A DNA stretch of 6,196 bases from JANRKG01 sp033763635 (GTDB lineage Bacteria > Cyanobacteriota > Cyanobacteriia > GCF-001939115): the NCBI GenBank assembly GCA_033763635.1, contig JANRKG010000151.1:1-6196 (forward strand), written 5' to 3'. The position numbers and the translations under genes are program-made. Shown here piece by piece: positions 1 through 5,730 of this stretch. Positions within the stretch are counted from its first letter, which is position 1; each line of letters opens with the position of its first letter. The notes under the pieces were generated by a model that did no database searches, had not been told where the DNA came from, and saw only the letters and a program-made list of their open reading frames with translations.

Positions 1-37
1 CATCTCATAGAGCACCTGGCACTGTCAGCCCGTACCC

Positions 38-307
38 ATGCCGATCGTGCTTACTTCTCTGAAGGAGATTCTGGAAGCAATTCAGGAGGATACTGTTTGC
101 CGAAGAACTGCTTATAGCTTGGGAAGAATCAATCCTGGTAAATTGAGAGCGATCGACATCTTGGAGCAAATCATTTACTCAACTGACAATGCTACATTGC
201 AACTCCGAACCGCAGAGAACTTAATCACACTTGATCTACAAAACGGTGTTGCAAATGCTGTACTCCAGTTAATGAAAAAAATTGAGCGTCATCCCAGCCC
301 GACGTAA
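38..307 (+). CDS. Short HEAT-repeat protein, probably a 3' remnant of a larger gene
   Basis: This 89-residue ORF has two HEAT-like helical units about 35 residues apart. One carries RRTAYSLGRINPG (residues 22-34) and the other LRTAENLITLDLQNG (56-70). The pattern of a helix, R-x-A-x-x-L, then I-N/D-P-G is that of the PBS-lyase-type HEAT repeats which, in cyanobacteria, often end large NACHT-domain proteins. Such repeats mediate protein-protein contact, and no catalytic residues are visible. No Shine-Dalgarno sequence precedes the ATG at 38. The frame is open only back to a TAG at 8-10, so a normal N-terminal domain is missing. It is therefore either a decayed C-terminal fragment of a longer gene lying to the left or a small stand-alone HEAT protein; I favour the remnant. 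Its last 39 bp overlap the 3' end of the convergent oxidoreductase gene. Confidence 0.5.
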   Translation: MPIVLTSLKEILEAIQEDTVCRRTAYSLGRINPGKLRAIDILEQIIYSTDNATLQLRTAENLITLDLQNGVANAVLQLMKKIERHPSPT

Positions 308-1501
308 TCGTTCTGCCAGAACATCCCCCAACCCGGTTGCTGGTGTAAGAATGCCTCCCCGTGTTTGACCACCGGGTAACTCATTCATTTGCAGAGCCAG
401 ACTCAAGGCAGCCTCACACACAAATTTCACCGTTGCTCGGTTGCCAGGGTCGCCCTGATCTCGAATCAGTCCTCGTATCTTACGCCCGTCTACCGCAGTC
501 CCTAACAGTTCACAGGTGAACCATCCCTCATTCATCGTTTGCTTAGAGGGTCCCTCACCCGGTTTAGGTAGGATCGGTTGTAGCAGCAATCGCGTCTGGG
601 TTTGTTGTAGAATTCCCATGAACAGTGCTAGAGTCGCCGTTACACCCGTTGCCTTCCACCATGCCAGTGGCTCGTCAAACTTGAGATACTCTTGATAGGT
701 GAAGTGGGGGCCATAAGGTTCCTGCCATTCCTCGTACAAAGCACTACTGCGGCGGACAATACGGGTGTTCACGACTCCCATAAAAAAGGGTCCAACCCAG
801 GTATTGAGGTTCGGATCAAAGGATGGCATTTGCGGGTCACGGTTGCGGTCAACTTCGGCTTGAGAGTGGAGGGCAGAGGGATTGAGAAAAAAGGGATGAT
901 TCATTTGGGCTGCTCCTGGCGAGTCGTAGAGATTCATTGCTGATGCCAGAGTGCCGCCGTTGAACCCCCCGAAGGCTTGAAAATAAGCATTGACCTCCTG
1001 ACACGACACACCGAATTCTCGTTGCAGGTGACGAACAAGCAGATAAGTTCCCAGATCAGATGGAACCGAATCAAAGCCACAACAGGGGATGATGCGGGTT
1101 CCATCAGTCGCCGCCTGAGCATGGTAACGATCGATCAGGGTTTTGACCCAGGGAGTTTCTCCGGTAATGTCAACGTAATGAGTTCCAAACCGAACGCAAG
1201 CATCGACCAGGGCATTAGCATAAAGGGCAAAGGGTCCAGCCGTGTTCAGAATCACGCGGGTTTGCGAGACGATCGCATCCATTGCATTCTGGTCTTGGCT
1301 ATCTGCCACCAGCACCTCTACCCCTACACCAATCTCACTTCGAACGGTTTCTAATTTCTGGCGGTTACGCCCAGCAATCGCCCATCGTACCCCTTCAGGA
1401 GACGCATGAGTGGCAAAGTACTGTACCGTTTGCTGACCGACAAAGCCGCTGGCACCATAGAGGACAACATCATAGGGTCGTTCAGAAGAACGATCAGACA
1501 T
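269..1501 (-). CDS. Saccharopine dehydrogenase-like / trans-acting enoyl reductase family NAD(P)-binding oxidoreductase
   Basis: The 410-aa product starts MSDRSSERPYDVVLYGASGFVG. It has an N-terminal Rossmann fold with the dinucleotide-binding loop GASGFVG at residues 16-22 and a second-strand AGRNRQKL at 43-50. NTAGPFALYANALVDAC (86-102) and HYVDITGE (108-115) follow, then the family's IIPCCGFDSVPSDLG at 137-151. The C-terminal part has PGEGPS (314-319) and GGILTPATGLGDVLAERL (382-399), both typical of trans-acting enoyl reductases such as mycobacterial Rv2953 and of related eukaryotic saccharopine-dehydrogenase-like oxidoreductases. Length matches that family (about 410-420 aa). Mycobacterial members reduce a polyketide lipid intermediate; the cyanobacterial substrate is unknown, and lysine metabolism should not be assumed from the domain name. 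The frame is open 60 codons further upstream, but the Shine-Dalgarno before the ATG at 1501 and the family length fix this start. Stop is TAA. Confidence 0.9.
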   Translation of the reverse strand: MSDRSSERPYDVVLYGASGFVGQQTVQYFATHASPEGVRWAIAGRNRQKLETVRSEIGVGVEVLVADSQDQNAMDAIVSQTRVILNTAGPFALYANALVDACVRFGTHYVDITGETPWVKTLIDRYHAQAATDGTRIIPCCGFDSVPSDLGTYLLVRHLQREFGVSCQEVNAYFQAFGGFNGGTLASAMNLYDSPGAAQMNHPFFLNPSALHSQAEVDRNRDPQMPSFDPNLNTWVGPFFMGVVNTRIVRRSSALYEEWQEPYGPHFTYQEYLKFDEPLAWWKATGVTATLALFMGILQQTQTRLLLQPILPKPGEGPSKQTMNEGWFTCELLGTAVDGRKIRGLIRDQGDPGNRATVKFVCEAALSLALQMNELPGGQTRGGILTPATGLGDVLAERLRRAGMTLNFFH

Positions 1502-1511
1502 GGCAACAGTA

Positions 1512-1517
1512 CTCCTT
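1512..1517 (-). promoter_or_regulatory. Ribosome binding site AAGGAG for the oxidoreductase
   Basis: On the minus strand AAGGAG lies 10 nt before the ATG at 1501. It decides the start against a longer reading that begins at 1681, whose first 60 residues do not resemble the family. Confidence 0.75.
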
Positions 1518-1670
1518 AAAGCAGCGATTGTCGAGGACGCATTTCTTGCTGGCGCAGCGGCATGGCATCGATTTTGATGAAAGGCTGAGTTTAAACACAG
1601 CCCAGTAGCAGGGACAGAAAAATAACAAGTACGGGTAAAGACTGCATTACGAGACAGCAATAACTTCCTT

Positions 1671-1676
1671 ACTATA
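1671..1676 (-). promoter_or_regulatory. Possible -10 element (TATAGT) upstream of the oxidoreductase gene
   Basis: The minus strand reads TATAGT (5 of 6 to TATAAT) with TTTGAT just before it. No good -35 hexamer is seen at 17-18 nt. If used, it gives a leader of roughly 160 nt before the start at 1501 and makes the oxidoreductase independent of the hydrolase gene upstream. This is a motif match only. Confidence 0.25.
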
Positions 1677-1731
1677 ATCAAACCTCGGCAAGAGGATGTG
1701 GTTCCAGAGGGAAAATTTCAGAGTACAGAGA

Positions 1732-3204
1732 TCAAGCAGATAAGGGAAAACCTGCTGCTAGTAGCCAACCGAAGAATAAAGCAGAGCCGATCGCATAGAC
1801 CCATGCTCGGTTCAAAAAACCTGCAATTAAAGACAAAATTCCCATCAGTGGCGGAAATAGCGGCAGAAGCAAAAACATAAATCCCAATTGAGGTAAAAAG
1901 TTGAGCGTCAACCCGAATCCGCCAATCAAAACGGTGCTCTGTCCCAGCCACCAGAGAATGCGTTTGCTGACCCCAATATTCTCTTGTACGATTCCCGCTG
2001 CCAGAAACCAGGGGAAGCAGGCGATCGCCACTGGCAACCACACTTTCAGTCGAATTGGGATCAGCCACCACTGAAGCCAGACAACCTGCGCCATTGCACC
2101 AAAGGCAACCCAAAGGATAACGAATAGCACAACTCCCAGCCCAATGGCACGAAGGGTAAGACGAGGGAGATGCGCCAGCACTCCCATCCAGGTTAACCCG
2201 GCAATCAAGAACCAGACTCCAACCGCTCCACCGACTTGAACACCACCCAAGTTTTGGAGGTCAAACTGCTGGCTCAGAAGTACCAACCCTGCGGTTGCTG
2301 CCAGTGGTGAAACGACTAAGCCTACCCATCGTCGGATGGGAGCTATGGTTGTGGCAATCAATGGAGAGTGGGTCAAGAGGGGTGAGATTGCTGCGAATCC
2401 GATTAACCAACCTAACAGGTGTAGTCCATACCAAGCCATGCGGCGATCGCGATACTGGCTATCATTGGTTCTTCCAAACGTTGCATCCAGCCAGCGCAGT
2501 GCTGCCTTATGGCTCCCATCACTAAACAAAATGGTGATGTGTTCGACACCCGGAATGACCACCAATTCACGCCCCTGCCCTGCTGCCAAGTTCGTGTTTT
2601 CTCCCCCCGCTTGTGCCAGCAATCGTTCAGCATTACTCACAAATCTTCCTTCTCCACTCCCTGCCTGCAACTGGAGGTTTCGGGGAGTTTGAGGGGTTAC
2701 GGTCGCCCCAGTTGGGGAAACCGCAACAGTTGCCGCAAAGCGATCATGCTCACGGATCCCAGCATTCATCACAATCCCGCTGCCCATTGAGTGCCCCAGC
2801 AGTGCCAAACGACCTGGATCAACCTGGGGTTGTTCTAATAGAGCTTGCATAGCAACATCTAGATTCTGCTGTAGCTCATACCGTTGTAAGCGAGTTCCAT
2901 TTGCCCCATGCCCATCAAAGTCCCATAACATAACCGCATAACCTGCATGAGCCAGTACATGCCCATATCCCAACATCAATTGTTTAGAACCTGCAAACCC
3001 ATGTGCCACTAAAACGCCTGGGGCTGCCTTTGCCCCTTGGGGAGCCAGGTAGAGCAAAGGAATACCCTCTTTCTGGAGCGATCGCACCTCCAGCCCCGAA
3101 CGAGCGACAGCGATTCCTACCCAGGACGCAACAACCAGCAGGAGTGCGAATAACAAGAGCACCAAGTGTTTATAGTTCAGCTTCACAGGCTTCAGCCCAA
3201 ACAT
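1732..3204 (-). CDS. Membrane-anchored alpha/beta hydrolase with a C-terminal multi-pass membrane domain
   Basis: The 490-aa product has an N-terminal hydrophobic anchor (about residues 13-34), placing the next part outside the cytoplasmic membrane or in the lumen. Residues 40-245 form an alpha/beta hydrolase domain: oxyanion-loop HGFAGS (68-73), DFDGHGANG (95-103), nucleophile elbow GHSMG (137-141) with Ser139, and PGVEH with the likely catalytic His222. No clear Asp occupies the usual acid position after VAVSPTG; Glu185 in AGSGEGRF is a candidate. Residues about 258-486 are seven or eight hydrophobic segments (near 258-275, 294-311, 324-345, 352-375, 385-404, 420-438, 440-462, 468-486). The class suggests an esterase, lipase or peptidase-like enzyme; the substrate is unknown. 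The start at 3204 has only a weak AAAAG ahead of it but gives a sensible anchor. The next gene downstream on this strand is 230 bp away, so co-transcription is possible but not shown. Confidence 0.85.
   Translation of the reverse strand: MFGLKPVKLNYKHLVLLLFALLLVVASWVGIAVARSGLEVRSLQKEGIPLLYLAPQGAKAAPGVLVAHGFAGSKQLMLGYGHVLAHAGYAVMLWDFDGHGANGTRLQRYELQQNLDVAMQALLEQPQVDPGRLALLGHSMGSGIVMNAGIREHDRFAATVAVSPTGATVTPQTPRNLQLQAGSGEGRFVSNAERLLAQAGGENTNLAAGQGRELVVIPGVEHITILFSDGSHKAALRWLDATFGRTNDSQYRDRRMAWYGLHLLGWLIGFAAISPLLTHSPLIATTIAPIRRWVGLVVSPLAATAGLVLLSQQFDLQNLGGVQVGGAVGVWFLIAGLTWMGVLAHLPRLTLRAIGLGVVLFVILWVAFGAMAQVVWLQWWLIPIRLKVWLPVAIACFPWFLAAGIVQENIGVSKRILWWLGQSTVLIGGFGLTLNFLPQLGFMFLLLPLFPPLMGILSLIAGFLNRAWVYAIGSALFFGWLLAAGFPLSA
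2021..2028. repeat. HIP1 octamer GCGATCGC
   Basis: Perfect copy of the highly iterated palindrome of many cyanobacterial genomes, here inside the membrane half of the hydrolase gene. Confidence 0.85.
2443..2450. repeat. HIP1 octamer GCGATCGC
   Basis: Second perfect copy, in the hydrolase gene near the junction of the enzyme and membrane parts. Confidence 0.85.
3078..3085. repeat. HIP1 octamer GCGATCGC
   Basis: Third perfect copy, in the 5' part of the hydrolase gene. Confidence 0.85.
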
Positions 3205-3245
3205 CTTTTACTGGTGTAACGTAAAACTCAGGTTTAGACTAAATG

Positions 3246-3282
3246 GTTAAGAAAAGCAGCCAGATCGAACGATTTGGCTGCT
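3246..3282 (-). terminator. Rho-independent terminator after the 346-aa gene
   Basis: Read on the minus strand, AGCAGCCAAATC (3282-3271) pairs with GATCTGGCTGCT (3266-3255) around the loop GTTC. That is a 12-bp stem with one A-C mismatch, followed directly by a T-rich tail (TTTTCTTAACC). It lies about 90 nt past the stop of the 3370-4410 gene and before the hydrolase gene, so it should separate these two units. On the plus strand the stem pairs slightly better (a G-U wobble) but has no T-tract, so the minus orientation is preferred. Confidence 0.75.
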
Positions 3283-3369
3283 AAATTGACATTAACACAG
3301 GTAAACGTCAAGGGCATCATAGGTTTGAAGAAATCTGATGTTGAGTTAGGCTTCGTATCTTTACCGATT

Positions 3370-4410
3370 TTACTCAATGTTCGTGAGCGTTTGGGCAGCC
3401 TTAACCATTGCCTTGTCAATATCTAATGCCAAAAAGCGATCGAGGGCTAGGTACATCCAGTAGACTGATTGCGAAGCATCGTAATTGGTTTTCTGAAAAC
3501 CGAGAGCGGAAGCCAGTCTTTCGTAGGAAGGGTGAATGATCATCGTATGCAGATCACAGAGATTGGGAAAATCGCGTTGCATTCGCAAGAGGGTTTGTTG
3601 CACATCCTTGAGAAATAGAACTCGATATTGCTCCATATAAATGGGGTCAATCATCCAACTGCGAATATAAATGGAGATGCAGGAAACATCTCCCACCGTT
3701 GCCATTTTGAATGGATCAACATCTCGCATCACACTCAAATGAAATCCTTTACTGGCAACCTCAAAAAATTTTGCCTCTGACTCTTTGGCAGTTGGATAAA
3801 GGAGATAAAATCCAACCGGATTGAGGTTATCACTCCGCCGCAAAACTCGCATCCCGCTTTGATATTGGCTAGCCCACTCTCGTAATAATCCAGCAATGCG
3901 ATAGGGAACAGATGCGGTATTACGACTCATCCAGTTATAATTTACAGCTAATAAGTTTGCAACAGGAATGGCATCGCAACGCGGATCAAAATCACCCAGA
4001 ATTAGCTTGACGGATGCAGTGGAATTAGGGTGATGCAACAGTTCAGGAAGGGGTTGAATTGCAATACGGGTAGTATTGCCGTCAAAGGATTTTCCAATTA
4101 AACCCAGGGCCGCCAGCTTCTCTAACATCATCCCTGCCGATCGATCGCTACCCTGTTCTTTATCACTATAGAACAACTCAGCGGCTTCTCGCAGGGTACA
4201 GGAGAGGGCCCCGGTGGGCAATGTCAGTTCTGGTAAGGGAGGCTTCAGGCTGGGCTGTTGGGCAAGGTGCTGCTTCACCAGGAGATACACCCACAGGCGA
4301 ACGAAACATTCGGCACGGGTACGTGTCATCCCCACCCGTTTACCCAATCGTGAAACCATCTCAGTTTGCTGCTTGGGGGAAATCCAGCGATCGAGTTGCG
4401 CGGCATCCAT
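3370..4410 (-). CDS. Unrecognised protein with winged-helix-like N-terminus and GNAT-like C-terminus
   Basis: I do not recognise this 346-aa protein by name. It has no signal peptide or membrane segment and looks cytoplasmic. Residues about 1-125 are mainly helical and end in LREAAELFYSDKEQGSDRSAGMMLEKLAALGLIGKSFDGNTTRIAI (from about 73), which reads like a winged helix: helices, then a two-strand wing. Residues about 185-335 recall a GNAT acyltransferase fold: strands near RVLRRSDN and GFYLLYPT (188-207), SCISIYIRSWMIDP (243-256), a long helix (258-280), then LHTMIIHPSYERLASALGFQKTN (287-309), where the A-LGF ending is a common GNAT feature. The usual R/QxxGxG/A acetyl-CoA loop is not visible, so the catalytic role is uncertain. 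The ATG at 4410 is chosen; a TTG at 4419 in frame would add three residues, and neither has a good Shine-Dalgarno. The gene stands alone, divergent from a YiaA-like gene, with its own terminator. Confidence 0.75.
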   Translation of the reverse strand: MDAAQLDRWISPKQQTEMVSRLGKRVGMTRTRAECFVRLWVYLLVKQHLAQQPSLKPPLPELTLPTGALSCTLREAAELFYSDKEQGSDRSAGMMLEKLAALGLIGKSFDGNTTRIAIQPLPELLHHPNSTASVKLILGDFDPRCDAIPVANLLAVNYNWMSRNTASVPYRIAGLLREWASQYQSGMRVLRRSDNLNPVGFYLLYPTAKESEAKFFEVASKGFHLSVMRDVDPFKMATVGDVSCISIYIRSWMIDPIYMEQYRVLFLKDVQQTLLRMQRDFPNLCDLHTMIIHPSYERLASALGFQKTNYDASQSVYWMYLALDRFLALDIDKAMVKAAQTLTNIE

Positions 4411-4444
4411 AAGGCTCAAGTGGCGACTAGATGTTTTTAGTCTA

Positions 4445-4479
4445 CTTCATGTTACTTCAGGGTGTTTCATGCTCCTTCG
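4445..4479. promoter_or_regulatory. Four TTC-centred pentamers phased at 10 nt in the divergent intergenic region
   Basis: The intergenic region 4411-4589 separates two divergent genes. CTTCA (4445-4449), CTTCA (4455-4459), TTTCA (4465-4469) and CTTCG (4475-4479) recur with an exact 10-nt period, about one helical turn. The array lies 35-70 bp upstream of the minus-strand start at 4410 and 110-145 bp upstream of the plus-strand start at 4590. It could bind a regulator on one face of the helix, but no known operator is recognised and the motif is short. A 5-bp inverted repeat GACTA/TAGTC (4425-4442) lies beside it. No convincing -35/-10 pair was found for either gene. Confidence 0.3.
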
Positions 4480-4580
4480 GAGGGGTCTGGGTATTTGTGT
4501 CTCCTTGATAGAGCTTGAAGTTGCTCATTGTAACCTCACAATTTCATTCGACACAATTTAATCATTCACCTAGCATTCCA

Positions 4581-4584
4581 GAGG
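4581..4584 (+). promoter_or_regulatory. Ribosome binding site GAGG for the YiaA-like gene
   Basis: GAGG is 5 nt before the ATG at 4590. It supports this start rather than a TTG at 4515 in the same frame, which would add 25 residues unlike the family. Confidence 0.6.
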
Positions 4585-4589
4585 TTTCC

Positions 4590-4880
4590 ATGAGTTCTAA
4601 AAAGTTTGATGCTCCTGCAACCCATACCCATGCCTGGATTGCCCAAACCTGGATCTCGTTCGTAATTTCCGTGTCAGCGACCACCCTGGGAATTGCGTAT
4701 CTGCCGATTGATGGCTGGATGAAAGGGTATGTCGGGATGGGAATGCTGTTCTCGATCGGTTCAACTGTCAGCTTGTCCAAAACTATTCGAGATGTGGAGG
4801 AGTCAAAGCGCATTATCAGCCGAGTCGATGAAGCAAAGTTAGAACGGTTGCTGGCCGAATACGACCCGTTCAAAAAGTAG
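4590..4880 (+). CDS. YiaA/YiaB-family small inner-membrane protein
   Basis: The 96-aa product has two transmembrane helices, about residues 18-38 (WISFVISVSATTLGIAYLP) and 45-64 (KGYVGMGMLFSIGSTVSLSK). They are joined by a short loop and followed by KTIRDVEE (64-71), the signature end of the YiaA/YiaB two-helix domain. A charged cytoplasmic-type tail (ESKRIISRVDEAKLERLLAEYDPFKK) completes it; the length is normal for a single-domain member. The family is found in the membranes of many bacteria and its biochemical function is not established. The gene diverges from the 346-aa gene and lies 121 bp before the coq4-like gene on the same strand. The gap contains a long inverted repeat, so co-transcription with coq4 is uncertain. 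Confidence 0.85.
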   Translation: MSSKKFDAPATHTHAWIAQTWISFVISVSATTLGIAYLPIDGWMKGYVGMGMLFSIGSTVSLSKTIRDVEESKRIISRVDEAKLERLLAEYDPFKK

Positions 4881-4912
4881 TAACGCGCCTTGAGCAAATT
4901 TACGAGCGACCC

Positions 4913-4971
4913 GGTTTGGCTACACCTAACCCCTAAATCTCATTGCATCCCTCGTTGGGCGTAGCCAAACC
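4913..4971. repeat. Imperfect 18-bp inverted repeat between the YiaA-like and coq4-like genes
   Basis: The left arm GGTTTGGCTACACCTAAC (4913-4930) and right arm GTTGGGCGTAGCCAAACC (4954-4971) are reverse complements at 16 of 18 positions, including a perfect outer 11 bp, with a 23-nt spacer. As RNA it would form a stable stem-loop. No T-tract follows on the plus strand, so a classical terminator for the YiaA-like gene is unlikely. It resembles dispersed palindromic (REP-like) elements of cyanobacterial intergenic DNA, but copy number cannot be judged from one window. Confidence 0.6.
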
Positions 4972-5001
4972 CTACCTTATTCCTTTAAAACCGAGAGCAA
5001 T

Positions 5002-5730
5002 ATGATGCAATTTCCTCAACGAATCCAACGCACCCTTGCCCAATTTACCCTTTACAAAGGATGCCTCTCATTACTGATTAATCCCGGTAATACCCATGCG
5101 GTCTATGACATCGAAGAGGGACTGCACTATTCTCCCGCAACACGGTTTGCAGTGAATTATGTGAAGCGAGATCCAAACGTTGCCCCTATCTTGCAGGAGC
5201 GCTACCTTGCTCCCGCACCCAATCTGGAGGCCCTATTGCAGTGTTCCCCCGATTCTTTAGGATATCAGTACGCAACTAGCCTGATTCAAGCCGGATTTGA
5301 CCCCAACTTTTATCGTCCGATCGCTGTAAAAGATGACACAACTTACCTGTTCATGCGTCTGCGCCAAACCCATGACATCTGGCATGTGATAACAGGGTTT
5401 GGGACCGATGTTGTTGGAGAATTAGGGCTCAAAGCCTTCGAGTTCATGCAGACCCGTCGTCCTGTTGCGATCGTCCTGTTGGCAGGCGGCTTTCTGAGGT
5501 TGCTGATTCGATGCCCCCAATCCTTACCTGAATTGTTGCGTCAAATCTCCAGAGGCTATGAATTGGGCATGTTCGCAAAACCGCTCTTGAGTCAAAAGTG
5601 GGAGGAACAATGGGATAAATCCCTGACCCAGTGGCGACGAGAACTCAATATAGTGATCACTGCCCGTTCTTGCCCCGATCGGGTAGCATCGGGATCAAGA
5701 ATTGTTCACTGCCAGAATTCCCATGAATAA
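5002..5730 (+). CDS. Coq4-family protein (ubiquinone-biosynthesis protein Coq4 homologue)
   Basis: The 242-aa product carries the Coq4 hallmark THDIWHVITGFGTDVVGELGLKAFE: His124, Asp125, His128 and Glu140 give HDxxH-x11-E, which binds a divalent metal in this family. The N-terminal part fits the family as well: LAQFTLYKG, NPGNTHAVYDIEEGL, and a run of helices to GYQYATSLIQAGFDP. In eukaryotes Coq4 is needed for coenzyme Q biosynthesis and acts on ring intermediates at the membrane. Cyanobacteria make plastoquinone, so the role here is open. The similarity fades near ELNI (residues 214-217), leaving a tail of about 25 residues that is low in pattern and spans a hairpin; it may be a recent read-through. 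ATG codons at 5002 and 5005 are both possible; only a weak GAGAG precedes them. The stop overlaps the next start by 8 nt. Confidence 0.88.
   Translation: MMQFPQRIQRTLAQFTLYKGCLSLLINPGNTHAVYDIEEGLHYSPATRFAVNYVKRDPNVAPILQERYLAPAPNLEALLQCSPDSLGYQYATSLIQAGFDPNFYRPIAVKDDTTYLFMRLRQTHDIWHVITGFGTDVVGELGLKAFEFMQTRRPVAIVLLAGGFLRLLIRCPQSLPELLRQISRGYELGMFAKPLLSQKWEEQWDKSLTQWRRELNIVITARSCPDRVASGSRIVHCQNSHE
5667..5701 (+). other. Hairpin within the coq4-like 3' end
   Basis: TTCTTG-C-CCCGAT (5667-5679) pairs with ATCGGG-AT-CAAGAA (5688-5701): two 6-bp stems with a small internal bulge and an 8-nt loop. The 8-mer TCACTGCC flanks it as a direct repeat (5657-5664 and 5706-5713). It ends 21 nt before the ATG of the SH3-type gene. 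It could be a leftover intergenic element or a structure affecting translation of the downstream gene; only TTGTT follows it, so terminator function is weak. Confidence 0.4.

Noticed and set aside
977..1354. 125-aa plus-strand ORF inside the oxidoreductase gene
   Set aside because: It is antisense to a clear gene, with no domain, no ribosome binding site and no sensible composition.
1502..1681. 60-residue N-terminal extension of the oxidoreductase (start at 1681)
   Set aside because: The extension does not resemble the family, would make the protein too long, and ignores the AAGGAG placed 10 nt before the ATG at 1501.
1683..1695. Possible terminator of the hydrolase gene (CCTC/GAGG hairpin followed by TTT on the minus strand)
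   Set aside because: A 4-bp stem with a 5-nt loop and a broken T-run is too weak to call.
4411..4419. TTG start three codons upstream of the 346-aa protein's ATG
   Set aside because: No Shine-Dalgarno supports it and an ATG follows at once. It cannot be fully excluded but is less likely.
4515..4589. Upstream TTG-initiated extension of the YiaA-like protein
   Set aside because: GAGG sits just before the ATG at 4590, and the extra residues are not part of the two-helix domain.
4562..4897. 111-aa minus-strand ORF opposite the YiaA-like gene
   Set aside because: It is the antisense shadow of a recognised two-helix membrane protein.
5674..5683. Perfect palindrome CCCGATCGGG as an operator
   Set aside because: It overlaps the larger bulged hairpin and the common CGATCG core of this genome, so a separate operator is not supported.
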